Shown here: positions 25,696 to 33,718 of the stretch, piece by piece
Layout of the letters: each line of letters opens with the position of its first letter
Numbering within the stretch: the stretch's first letter is position 1
Notes under the pieces: generated by a model
The model's input: only the letters and a program-made list of their open reading frames with translations
What the model was told of the DNA's origin: nothing
Databases searched by the model: none
Made by a program: the position numbers and the translations under genes
Assembly (NCBI GenBank): GCA_964536135.1
Contig: CAZHVM010000001.1
Span: 1-64,000, forward strand
Direction: 5' to 3'
Source of the DNA: JAKPKF01 sp964536135
GTDB lineage: Bacteria > Patescibacteriota > Dojkabacteria > SC72
DNA length: 64,000 nt

Positions 25696-26841
25696 ATGAG
25701 AAAGCTTAAAGTTGTGAAGTCAGCCTTTGTAGTTGTTTTAATCGCTTCTCTGGTAACGATTTTTGTATCGGCTCTATCTTTTAAATCTAAAGCTGCTGCA
25801 CTTGCTGATATTTATATATTCTTAAGTAGAATCGAAGCAAATGTTGATGGAAGTACTGAAACACTAGAAATCATACTTGCAGTTAATACAACAACTACCA
25901 TTCCTACTGGTGGTACAATTTCAATATATTTTCCAGATGCAGATGATGGAAACTGGTGTAGAACAGCTGGCGCTTTGACTGTGACTGCCGTTACATCTTC
26001 TGCGGCCGATTTATCTGGAACAGATCATCAAATCGACGCAGGGTTACCAACTTCTGGGACACTAACAGCTGAATGCACACAGGGTAGTGGTGCTAGTTCT
26101 GTAGATACAATAACTATTTCGAGTGTCGGGACCGTAACTGCAGGTACGACATATGGCGTTAAATTAGCGAATGGTACAGCTGCAGGTGTCATTGGAACAG
26201 ATGATACGGCTGGTTCACATGATTTAACAGTGGAAGCGAAAAATGGAACAACCATTGACTCTAGTACTGTAAAAATATATCTAATAGCAAATGACACGGT
26301 AGTTGTATCGGCAACAGTATCTGCCAGTCCTTCTGTTATTTGTTCAATCGGTGGCGATTTTACAATGTCATTAGGGACCCTTTATCCTGGGGGTTCATAT
26401 GCACTTTCTGAGACACATACTATTGCGACAGAAACTGCAGGAACAACACAAGGATATTATTGGGCAGCATACGGATTGGGAGACGGTTCTACTGATGCAG
26501 GTCTTTACAAATCAAATGCCACAACATATTTAATACCTTCTGGTGCTACAGCAACCCTAGATTTAACTGTTGCCGGTAGCGAAGGATTTGGTATGACCAT
26601 CTCAGATCCTGATGCTGCTGGTGCAGCAGTCGTTGCTACTAATTTTGCAGATACATCAGTTGGAACTTTTGGAACTTTAGATATTGGTCCTGCAGGTGCG
26701 AAACTAATCCTTTACCAGAATGGTACACAGTTAACAGGTGCCGATACCTCAACTGTTACATATGGAGCAAGAGCAAGTACATCGGCAGAAGCAGGAAACT
26801 ACCAAGAGAGTGTAACTTTCTCATGTGGTGGATATTACTAG
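25696..26841 (+). CDS. Secreted repeat-poor surface protein with the locus C-terminal domain
   Basis: 381 aa, signal peptide or N-terminal anchor (about residues 8-27, then KSKAAALA). Composition is Thr/Ser/Ala/Gly-rich, typical of surface beta domains. The C-terminal half has GYYWAAYGLG, AGSEGFGMTISDPD and the ending AGNYQESVTFSCGGYY, parallel to EGFGL and DYSEEIYF at the end of the preceding protein, so the two probably share a terminal domain. A 12-codon mini-ORF (ATG 25671, preceded by GGAG) overlaps its start. Function unknown. Confidence 0.7.
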   Translation: MRKLKVVKSAFVVVLIASLVTIFVSALSFKSKAAALADIYIFLSRIEANVDGSTETLEIILAVNTTTTIPTGGTISIYFPDADDGNWCRTAGALTVTAVTSSAADLSGTDHQIDAGLPTSGTLTAECTQGSGASSVDTITISSVGTVTAGTTYGVKLANGTAAGVIGTDDTAGSHDLTVEAKNGTTIDSSTVKIYLIANDTVVVSATVSASPSVICSIGGDFTMSLGTLYPGGSYALSETHTIATETAGTTQGYYWAAYGLGDGSTDAGLYKSNATTYLIPSGATATLDLTVAGSEGFGMTISDPDAAGAAVVATNFADTSVGTFGTLDIGPAGAKLILYQNGTQLTGADTSTVTYGARASTSAEAGNYQESVTFSCGGYY

Positions 26842-26848
26842 CCTAGAT

Positions 26849-27859
26849 ATGAAAAAACTAAATAAAGATGCTGCCCCATATTTTAAAAGCATAATATATT
26901 TTGTAGCTCCAGTATTTTTTTTACTCTTTTCTTTTTGTCTTTTTAATCCTTCATACGCATACGCCGCTCCACTATCTATCGGTACAGCACCAACATCTGA
27001 AATGTTAAATCTTCAAACTGGAGACAAATATCATGGGGAGATTGTGATCTGGAGCCTTGCTGACAGAACAATAACTTACGATGTTATTGTAACCGGCTTT
27101 AGACAGATTGAAAACCAACCTGGAACAGCCATCTTCCTCTCAGAAGAGGAAGAAAAAAAGAACCTTTACTCAGCAGCATCTTGGATTACTGTAGATAAAA
27201 AAGAGCTAGTACTTGTACCAAACAAAAACGAAAAGATTTATTACGATATAGTTGTGCCAGAAAACGCTACAAAGGGCGAATATAACGTAATAATTGCTCT
27301 TAAGTCTCAAACTGGTAAAAAAGACTTACAAGGTACAGGAGTTGTGTCTACATTAAGTTCAGGGACCCCTATCCTGATAAAGATAGGACGGGATTTTGTT
27401 GAGAATGCAGAATTATTAAGCTTTAAAACAGACAAGAATTTTTATGAATTTCCAAACATACTTTTCCTTACAAAGATAAAAAACCTGGGAGATACGCATA
27501 TCTCCCCCGTTGGAGAGATTGTTTTAACAAACATATTTGACAAAGAAATCGCAAGAATTCCATTCAACGAAAATACCCAAAGTATTATGAGAGAAAATAC
27601 AGGGAATTATGAAAGTACATGGGATTTTGGCAAGTTCTTAACAAATGACAAACAGATTGTACTAGGCCCAATTGATGCAAAATTAGTTACAACATATCGT
27701 ACTTTTCAGCCAGGTTTTGCCCCTCTTACTGCAGAAACTTCATTCTGGATAATTCCGTGGAGATACATTGCAGCTGCCTTGCTAATCATCACACTCCTTG
27801 TCATAATTGTAAAAACTGCTAAGAAAAAGAAAGCAGAGTATAAACCACTACCTAAATAA
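26849..27859 (+). CDS. DUF916-like membrane-anchored surface protein
   Basis: 336 aa from the ATG at 26849; an earlier GTG at 26825 lies inside the previous gene. N-terminal signal sequence ending near YAYAAP, an Ig-like region containing SWITVDKKELVLVPNKNEKIYY and DIVVPENATKGEYNVIIAL, then a C-terminal membrane helix (WRYIAAALLIITLLVIIV) and KKKK tail. This layout recalls the DUF916/DUF3324 WxL-interacting proteins, which anchor WxL surface proteins. Homology is suggested by layout only. Confidence 0.65.
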   Translation: MKKLNKDAAPYFKSIIYFVAPVFFLLFSFCLFNPSYAYAAPLSIGTAPTSEMLNLQTGDKYHGEIVIWSLADRTITYDVIVTGFRQIENQPGTAIFLSEEEEKKNLYSAASWITVDKKELVLVPNKNEKIYYDIVVPENATKGEYNVIIALKSQTGKKDLQGTGVVSTLSSGTPILIKIGRDFVENAELLSFKTDKNFYEFPNILFLTKIKNLGDTHISPVGEIVLTNIFDKEIARIPFNENTQSIMRENTGNYESTWDFGKFLTNDKQIVLGPIDAKLVTTYRTFQPGFAPLTAETSFWIIPWRYIAAALLIITLLVIIVKTAKKKKAEYKPLPK

Positions 27860-27864
27860 TCAAA

Positions 27865-28770
27865 GTGAAAATAAAAAAAATATTTACAATTGGATTTCTC
27901 TCCATATTATTCTTTCTCCCATTAACCAATGTTAATGCAAACTCTATTGCGCCTGCCATAACCCAATCCATATTAGGTTCAGGAGATATTTTTGACTCTA
28001 AGATCCTCTTTACTAATACAACCAACAAAGAGGTATATATTCTCCCTACTATTGTAGGATATGATCCCAAAACAAGTAGCATCATAACAGAAGACACATA
28101 TAAATTTGTTAGGACAGATGTGGATACCCTCAAAGTAGAACCAGATGCAACGATTAGTTTAAATTACCAAATTGTTGTACCTTCTAATCTTGCTCTTGGA
28201 ACATATTTCAACTTAATCATACTTAAACAAACAAATGATCGAGGTTTTATTAACCAACAGAATTCCGTTGGTACAGTAGATAATCTTTCTCACCTAGTAG
28301 TGCTCCATGTTGTTGAGCAAGGAGATGTAAAAGGTATAACCTCTGAATTTGCACAGATAAGTATGGAGCTTGTAGATAGAGGAATACCATTTATTAAAGA
28401 TACCAAGGTTAAATATATATACCAAAATATAACAAACTATGTTTTAGTACCTGATGGTGAGATTCAGATTTACAACAATAAAGGCAAATACACACCAAAA
28501 TATTATAAAATAAATCAAAACAGACAGAAGCTTTATCCTAATGATATTATTGAAGAAACTGTTACTGTGGATGGATGGCATATTTCTGATTTAATATATC
28601 CTAGAACCGTGCTAGGACTCTTCTACAATGGTATAGATGAGAATAGTTTAACTAAAGAGATTCAGCAGAGTAGCTTCTACTTTTTCTTAGTTTCAGGAGT
28701 GGTAATACTTACACTTGGATTTGTACTATTTAAATCTTTGAAAGAAGATAAACGAAAATCTAAAGTTTAA
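27865..28770 (+). CDS. Second DUF916-like membrane-anchored surface protein
   Basis: 301 aa, GTG start 5 nt after the previous stop. Signal peptide to about residue 25 (NVNANS), an Ig-like module with KVEPDATISLNYQIVVPSNL and ALGTYFNLIIL that parallels the preceding protein's motif, a second beta domain, then a C-terminal helix (FYFFLVSGVVILTLGFVLF) and basic tail. Probably a paralogue of the preceding gene. Last gene of the locus; its end overlaps the convergent rnhC by 11 bp. Confidence 0.65.
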   Translation: MKIKKIFTIGFLSILFFLPLTNVNANSIAPAITQSILGSGDIFDSKILFTNTTNKEVYILPTIVGYDPKTSSIITEDTYKFVRTDVDTLKVEPDATISLNYQIVVPSNLALGTYFNLIILKQTNDRGFINQQNSVGTVDNLSHLVVLHVVEQGDVKGITSEFAQISMELVDRGIPFIKDTKVKYIYQNITNYVLVPDGEIQIYNNKGKYTPKYYKINQNRQKLYPNDIIEETVTVDGWHISDLIYPRTVLGLFYNGIDENSLTKEIQQSSFYFFLVSGVVILTLGFVLFKSLKEDKRKSKV

Positions 28771-29656
28771 TCTGCAAAACTTTAGAAGTTGTTTTGAAAG
28801 ATATCTTTGCTACATTACCCAGCTCTTCTACACCAAACTTTTTAACAAAGTCTTGGCCTTTATCAATGACATCTGAGGCTCCCTTGGGAAAATTAAAATT
28901 ATATTTTTTCCTCATCTTCTCCATCTCTCCTAAGAATATCCCTCTTGCAATAACAGAAGCACATGCTACTGCCATATCTGACTCACCTTTGTGGAATTGA
29001 ACTAATTCAATCTCTCTACCGTAACTACCTAGTTCATTGAGGATTCTAGATTTTCTACTAGAGAACTGATCTATGACTACTCTACTACACTCTATATTCT
29101 TTGATTTGAGGTCACCAAGTCCCATTTCTATGACTTTAGAGTGTTGTCTGGCAAGTAATATGGAAGCATTCTTACTCTCCCTGTAAAGTTGATCATACTC
29201 TTTAGGATATACTATTGAAGAGTAAAAGTATGGATAGTCTTTAACAAGGTTGTACATCTCTGTAATTTTTGAGTCCGAGAATTTCTTTGAATCTCCTATT
29301 CCAATACTAGAAATCTTCTCTAGAAATTCTTCATTTAAAAAACATGCGACTACTACAAGAGGTCCAAAGTAATCTCCCTTTCCTACCTCATCTACACCAA
29401 GATGGGCAACAACATCACTGTCATCCTCTCTGTTATTTTTAACTGCAGTAATTATGTTTGTAAAATCTTCACTCCCTTGGAATACCAATTTACCACTAGT
29501 GTAAAGGATTACATTGGAACCCTCAGGACTTTTCATCCGAAATTTAGCATATGGATTATTTACGTACTCCTCTTTCCATCCGTATGCTTCTAGTACATCT
29601 TCCGCATTCTCTCTTTGAACTTCATCTAATTGTATAGTGACAGTATTTTGTATCAT
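28760..29656 (-). CDS. rnhC: Ribonuclease HIII
   Basis: Cleaves RNA in RNA-DNA hybrids. The N-terminal TBP-like domain characteristic of RNase HIII is present (about residues 1-80), then the catalytic domain with GVDEVGKGDYFGPLVV, RVVIDQF and ESDMAVACASVIAR. 298 aa, normal for HIII rather than HII. It starts immediately after the cysS stop. Confidence 0.93.
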   Translation of the reverse strand: MIQNTVTIQLDEVQRENAEDVLEAYGWKEEYVNNPYAKFRMKSPEGSNVILYTSGKLVFQGSEDFTNIITAVKNNREDDSDVVAHLGVDEVGKGDYFGPLVVVACFLNEEFLEKISSIGIGDSKKFSDSKITEMYNLVKDYPYFYSSIVYPKEYDQLYRESKNASILLARQHSKVIEMGLGDLKSKNIECSRVVIDQFSSRKSRILNELGSYGREIELVQFHKGESDMAVACASVIARGIFLGEMEKMRKKYNFNFPKGASDVIDKGQDFVKKFGVEELGNVAKISFKTTSKVLQIKL

Positions 29657-31090
29657 CTATTTCTTTTGGTACTTGGTACCTTGGGCTGTATCTAAAATTA
29701 CATATCCAGCATCTTCTATCTTCTTCCTGTATTCATCTGCTTTAGTATAATCTTTGTTTACTCTAGCTTCATCTCTGAGCTTTGCATACTCCTCAATATC
29801 GTTTCCTAGCTCTACTTTTGTATCTTCAATCTTGTCTAGATCTAATCCTAGTACTTTGTCAAAATCTAAGACAGAAGCAAGGATATCTTCCTTCTTTTCG
29901 GAAGACTTTAGTAGTTCATTTAGTATGGATAGGACTTCAGACATATTTAGGTTGTTCTCTAAAGCATCTCTAAATCTTTGAATATATCCTTCTAAAAGAT
30001 TTCCTTTCTCAGTTCCAAGCTCCTTTACTCTTTTGTTAATATTTAATCTTGCATTTCGAGCACCTTCAAGAGCTTCTTGGGAGAATGTAAGCTTGGTATG
30101 GTAATTAACAGATGCAAAAAGATATCTAATGTCTAATGGATCAAATCCTTTTTCTATGATTTCAGGTAATGTGTCTGCATTTTTATCACTCTTGGATAAT
30201 TTTGCATTATCTTTGTTTACTAGCCATTCATTATGTATCCAATATTTAACTACACCGTGTCCAAAAGCACCAATGTTTTGAGCTCTTTCATTTGGATGAT
30301 GCACTGGAATATGGTCTATACCACCAGTGTGGATGTCAAAATATTCCCCAAGAATTTTTGTACCCATCGCAGAGCACTCTATGTGCCAACCTGGGAATCC
30401 CTCCCCCCATGGTGAATTCCAATTCATAATGTGATTTGCATATTTACCAGTTTTCTTCATCCAAAGAACAAAGTCTGCAGGATTTTTCTTCGCAGAATCC
30501 ACTTCTACTTCATCCCTTACTCCAACTTCCTTCTCTTCTAGTTTCTGACCTGTAAAGATTGTGTAGTCTGGAATTTTTGTAACATCAAAGTAAAGGGCCT
30601 GTTCTGTTTCGTATGTGTATCCGTTCTGCTCCATCTTCTTAATCAGAGATATCATCTCCTCAATGTAACTGGTTGCTCTGCACCAACCATACTTTTCAAT
30701 TTCTTGATGATTTAATTCCGAGGGAATATTCTCACCAATAGGAGTAAGTACATTTAATGCTCTAAAATCTTCTAAAACAGTATCTATATATTTATTTGCA
30801 ATATCTAGTGGTTGTACACCCTCTTGCTTGGCTTGGACATCAAATTTCTCTTCACCAAAATCTTCATCGTGAGTCATATGTCCTACATCTGTTATATTCA
30901 TAACTCTCTTCACATCGTAACCTAGATACAGTAATGCTCTATGAAGAATGTCCCAATTTATATATGCTCGGATATTCCCAAGATGCATACGGTAGTAAAC
31001 TGTTGGGCCACAGCTATATATTGAGATCTGCCCCTCTTTTATAGGAACAATATCTACAATCTTTTTGTCTAGTGTACTGTAAAGCTTCAT
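29657..31090 (-). CDS. cysS: Cysteinyl-tRNA synthetase
   Basis: Class I synthetase. Seen: YSCGPTVYYRMHLGN (zinc Cys plus the HIGH motif as HLGN), the WHIECSAMG zinc/substrate region, and KLSKS (KMSKS variant) in DNAKLSKSDKN. 477 aa, usual length. Its ATG shares one base with the recR stop (TAATG). Operon dnaX-ybaB-recR-cysS-rnhC. Confidence 0.96.
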   Translation of the reverse strand: MKLYSTLDKKIVDIVPIKEGQISIYSCGPTVYYRMHLGNIRAYINWDILHRALLYLGYDVKRVMNITDVGHMTHDEDFGEEKFDVQAKQEGVQPLDIANKYIDTVLEDFRALNVLTPIGENIPSELNHQEIEKYGWCRATSYIEEMISLIKKMEQNGYTYETEQALYFDVTKIPDYTIFTGQKLEEKEVGVRDEVEVDSAKKNPADFVLWMKKTGKYANHIMNWNSPWGEGFPGWHIECSAMGTKILGEYFDIHTGGIDHIPVHHPNERAQNIGAFGHGVVKYWIHNEWLVNKDNAKLSKSDKNADTLPEIIEKGFDPLDIRYLFASVNYHTKLTFSQEALEGARNARLNINKRVKELGTEKGNLLEGYIQRFRDALENNLNMSEVLSILNELLKSSEKKEDILASVLDFDKVLGLDLDKIEDTKVELGNDIEEYAKLRDEARVNKDYTKADEYRKKIEDAGYVILDTAQGTKYQKK

Positions 31091-31713
31091 TAAATATCTC
31101 TCCTTCCTTCTAATGCTCTCTTTAATGTTAATCTATCTGCATATTCTAGATCTGCCCCCGTTGGAAGACCCATTGCTAATCTAGATATCTTTATTTTACC
31201 CTCTTTTAGTAAATTCTTAAACAAATCTAGAATATAGTTAGATGTAGCTTCCCCCTCCAGACTTGGGTTAGTTGCTACAATTACCTCTACTGTATCATTC
31301 TCCTTCAAAAGCTCGTCTACCCTACCCTTTAATTCTGCAAACCTAATTTCATCTGCCCCTATACCATCAGCTGGAGATATAACTCCACCTAAAACAAAAT
31401 AAAAACCATCATATACCGCGGAATTCTCAAAAGCTACAACATCCAAAGGCTCCTCTACTACACACAGCTTGTTCGTTTTTCTTAACTTACTTGAACAGAT
31501 ATCACAAATATCTTTATCTGAAACGTTAAAACATTTACTACAGCTTTTTACTTCCAAATCCATTTGAGTTAAAGCTTTCGCCAATTTAGTAGCATCTTTG
31601 TTTGGAGATCTTAAAAAATGGTAAACCATTCTCGACGCTGACTTAGGACCAACACCTGGTAACTTACTAAACTCATCTATAACTTGTTCTACAGATTTTG
31701 GAAGTACAGACAT
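31090..31713 (-). CDS. recR: Recombination mediator RecR
   Basis: RecFOR-pathway protein. 207 aa with N-terminal HhH (KLPGVGPKSASRMVYHFL), a Cys4 zinc finger (CSKC, CDIC) and Toprim domain (LCVVEEPLDVVAFE). Lies between ybaB and cysS; dnaX-ybaB-recR is the classical order. Confidence 0.96.
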   Translation of the reverse strand: MSVLPKSVEQVIDEFSKLPGVGPKSASRMVYHFLRSPNKDATKLAKALTQMDLEVKSCSKCFNVSDKDICDICSSKLRKTNKLCVVEEPLDVVAFENSAVYDGFYFVLGGVISPADGIGADEIRFAELKGRVDELLKENDTVEVIVATNPSLEGEATSNYILDLFKNLLKEGKIKISRLAMGLPTGADLEYADRLTLKRALEGRRDI

Positions 31714-31714
31714 A

Positions 31715-32005
31715 TTATCCTAGCATGCTCTTTAATTGACTCAAATCCATATCTGCAACCATCTCCTTCTGAAGCTTCTTTTGATAATCCTTAAATGCAT
31801 CCTTAAAGTGCTTTCTTAATTCATCTGACATATCTGGAGAAAGTAGTTGGTCATCTACACGAAGATCTTCTAATTCCTGCGCAGCATTCATGTAGAGCTT
31901 TACCAATCCATCTTTTGATTCCCCTGTAATTCTCCTCTCTCGAAGCTTCTGTTGCATTTTTTTAGCTTCACTTTGCATTCTAAGTAGTTCAACTGGATTT
32001 ATCAT
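31715..32005 (-). CDS. ybaB: YbaB/EbfC-family nucleoid-associated protein
   Basis: 96 aa, helical N-terminus with QSEAKKMQQKLRERRITGES and a central GLVKLYMNAAQELEDLRVD strand-helix segment, as in YbaB/EbfC dimers. Binds DNA in other bacteria; often genetically linked with recR as here (1 nt apart). Confidence 0.85.
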   Translation of the reverse strand: MINPVELLRMQSEAKKMQQKLRERRITGESKDGLVKLYMNAAQELEDLRVDDQLLSPDMSDELRKHFKDAFKDYQKKLQKEMVADMDLSQLKSMLG

Positions 32006-32067
32006 TTTTATATGATGAAAATATTAAATATATATTAATATTATATCTCAATTGGGGAAGTTAAACA

Positions 32068-33636
32068 CTACATACCCTCAAAAATTGCTTCGACCTCTTT
32101 CTTCATATTTCTACTTGAAGCTTCTTTCTTCTTCGGAGGGGCAGACGGTAGATTCCGAAGAACAAATTCTGCTTCTGATTTTCTCTTTGGTTTTACATCT
32201 TCATTAACATTACACACTACCTTGCAGTTAACACCGTATACCTTTTGGAAAGTTGTAGATATGATATCTCTACTTCTTGGAATCTCTATTCTGTCCTTGT
32301 GGAATGCAAAAGGGACTTCAAGAAGAAGAGTATTTTCATCAAAACTAACAACCTTAGCACCACCTAGAAATGCATACAAATGACCATTAAAAGGCTTAAC
32401 CTCATTAACAAACTTTTCCCACTTCGCTCTTACATCCTCGACAGAAATGTTTTCATCTATTATATTGTCTTCTTCTTCCTCCTCCTCAGATTCTTCTGTC
32501 GTCTCTTTTGGTTCTTCTTCTGTCTGTTGTATCTTCTTTTTTACATCTGTATTTACAATTTTAATTTCTTCATTATCTACCTTTGCCATTTCTGGGATTA
32601 TCATTTCTAAAACAAGCCCTTGGTTGCTTGAATATTTAATCTTGTTTTCTGCGTCCAAAAACAGATTAATAAGTTTGTGAAGGATCTTTAAATCTGTATC
32701 CTTAGCAAAAACATACTCCTTAGAAACCTTTCCCTTTATCTTCTCTACCAACATAGTTCGCAATATCTCTAAGGCATAGTTTGTAAACTGTTGGAGATTA
32801 ACACCCTTCTTTTCCAAATTTTCAATTACCTCTAGGGACCTTTTTCCACTTCCTTCAAGTAGGCTCCTAAGAAGAGAAATTACCAAGTCAAAATCTGGAA
32901 GACCAAGAATATCTCTTACATCTCGCTCCGAGATATTTTTAATTCCCTCACCTCTTCCACTGTAAACAACATCTAGAAGAGAAAGAGCGTCTCTGTAGCT
33001 TCCTTTGGCATTCTGAACAAGTATATCTACTGCTTCTTTTGCAATCTTTATGTCTTCCTTCGCAGCAACTTCCTTTAAAAGTTTCTCTATCTCGTCATTA
33101 GTACCAAGTCTGAAGTCATATCTTTGGCATCTTGAAAGAATTGTGGGCGGAAGCTTGTGTACATCCGTTGTTGCGAGAATGAATATGACATGGGCAGGTG
33201 GTTCCTCCAAGGTCTTTAAAAGGGCATTGAAAGCCTCCGTTGTAAGCATATGTACTTCATCTATGACATAGACCTTGTACTTACTATCTGTAGGAGAGTA
33301 TTCAATCTTCTCTTTTAATTCTCTAATCTGGTCAATACCTCTGTTTGATGCTGCATCTATCTCCATTAAATCCATTAATTTACCAGTTGTTATACCAACA
33401 CACACCTCACATTCATTACAGGGATTACCATCTTCCTTTGGATGAAGACAATTTACTGCTTTTGCGAGTATCCTTGCAGCACTGGTCTTTCCGGTACCAC
33501 GAGAGCCTACAAAAAGATATGCTTGAGATATCTGGTTTGTTTTAACTGCGTTCTTAAGCAGCTTCGTAATATGCCCCTGACCTATCAGCTGGTCAAAATC
33601 TTGGGCACGGTATTTTCGGTAAAGGACTGAAGACAT
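32068..33636 (-). CDS. dnaX: DNA polymerase III subunit gamma/tau
   Basis: Clamp-loader ATPase. I start at MSSVLYRKYRAQDF (33636, 522 aa); the frame is open to 33690 but the family starts here and TATATA lies 2 nt upstream. Seen: Walker A VGSRGTGKTSAAR, zinc cysteines CLHP/CNECEVC, Walker B VIDEVHMLT, sensor LATTDVHKLPPTILSRCQR. A Glu-rich linker (EEPKETTEESEEEEEED) precedes a C-terminal domain ending RNMKKEVEAIFEGM. Head of the operon with ybaB and recR. Confidence 0.95.
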   Translation of the reverse strand: MSSVLYRKYRAQDFDQLIGQGHITKLLKNAVKTNQISQAYLFVGSRGTGKTSAARILAKAVNCLHPKEDGNPCNECEVCVGITTGKLMDLMEIDAASNRGIDQIRELKEKIEYSPTDSKYKVYVIDEVHMLTTEAFNALLKTLEEPPAHVIFILATTDVHKLPPTILSRCQRYDFRLGTNDEIEKLLKEVAAKEDIKIAKEAVDILVQNAKGSYRDALSLLDVVYSGRGEGIKNISERDVRDILGLPDFDLVISLLRSLLEGSGKRSLEVIENLEKKGVNLQQFTNYALEILRTMLVEKIKGKVSKEYVFAKDTDLKILHKLINLFLDAENKIKYSSNQGLVLEMIIPEMAKVDNEEIKIVNTDVKKKIQQTEEEPKETTEESEEEEEEDNIIDENISVEDVRAKWEKFVNEVKPFNGHLYAFLGGAKVVSFDENTLLLEVPFAFHKDRIEIPRSRDIISTTFQKVYGVNCKVVCNVNEDVKPKRKSEAEFVLRNLPSAPPKKKEASSRNMKKEVEAIFEGM

Positions 33637-33718
33637 GGTATATACTAGAGTAAATATATATAGGTACACAAGTGAAAAATATTTGCTCAAAGAAGGCTCT
33701 GTGCGAAAGGATTATCCC

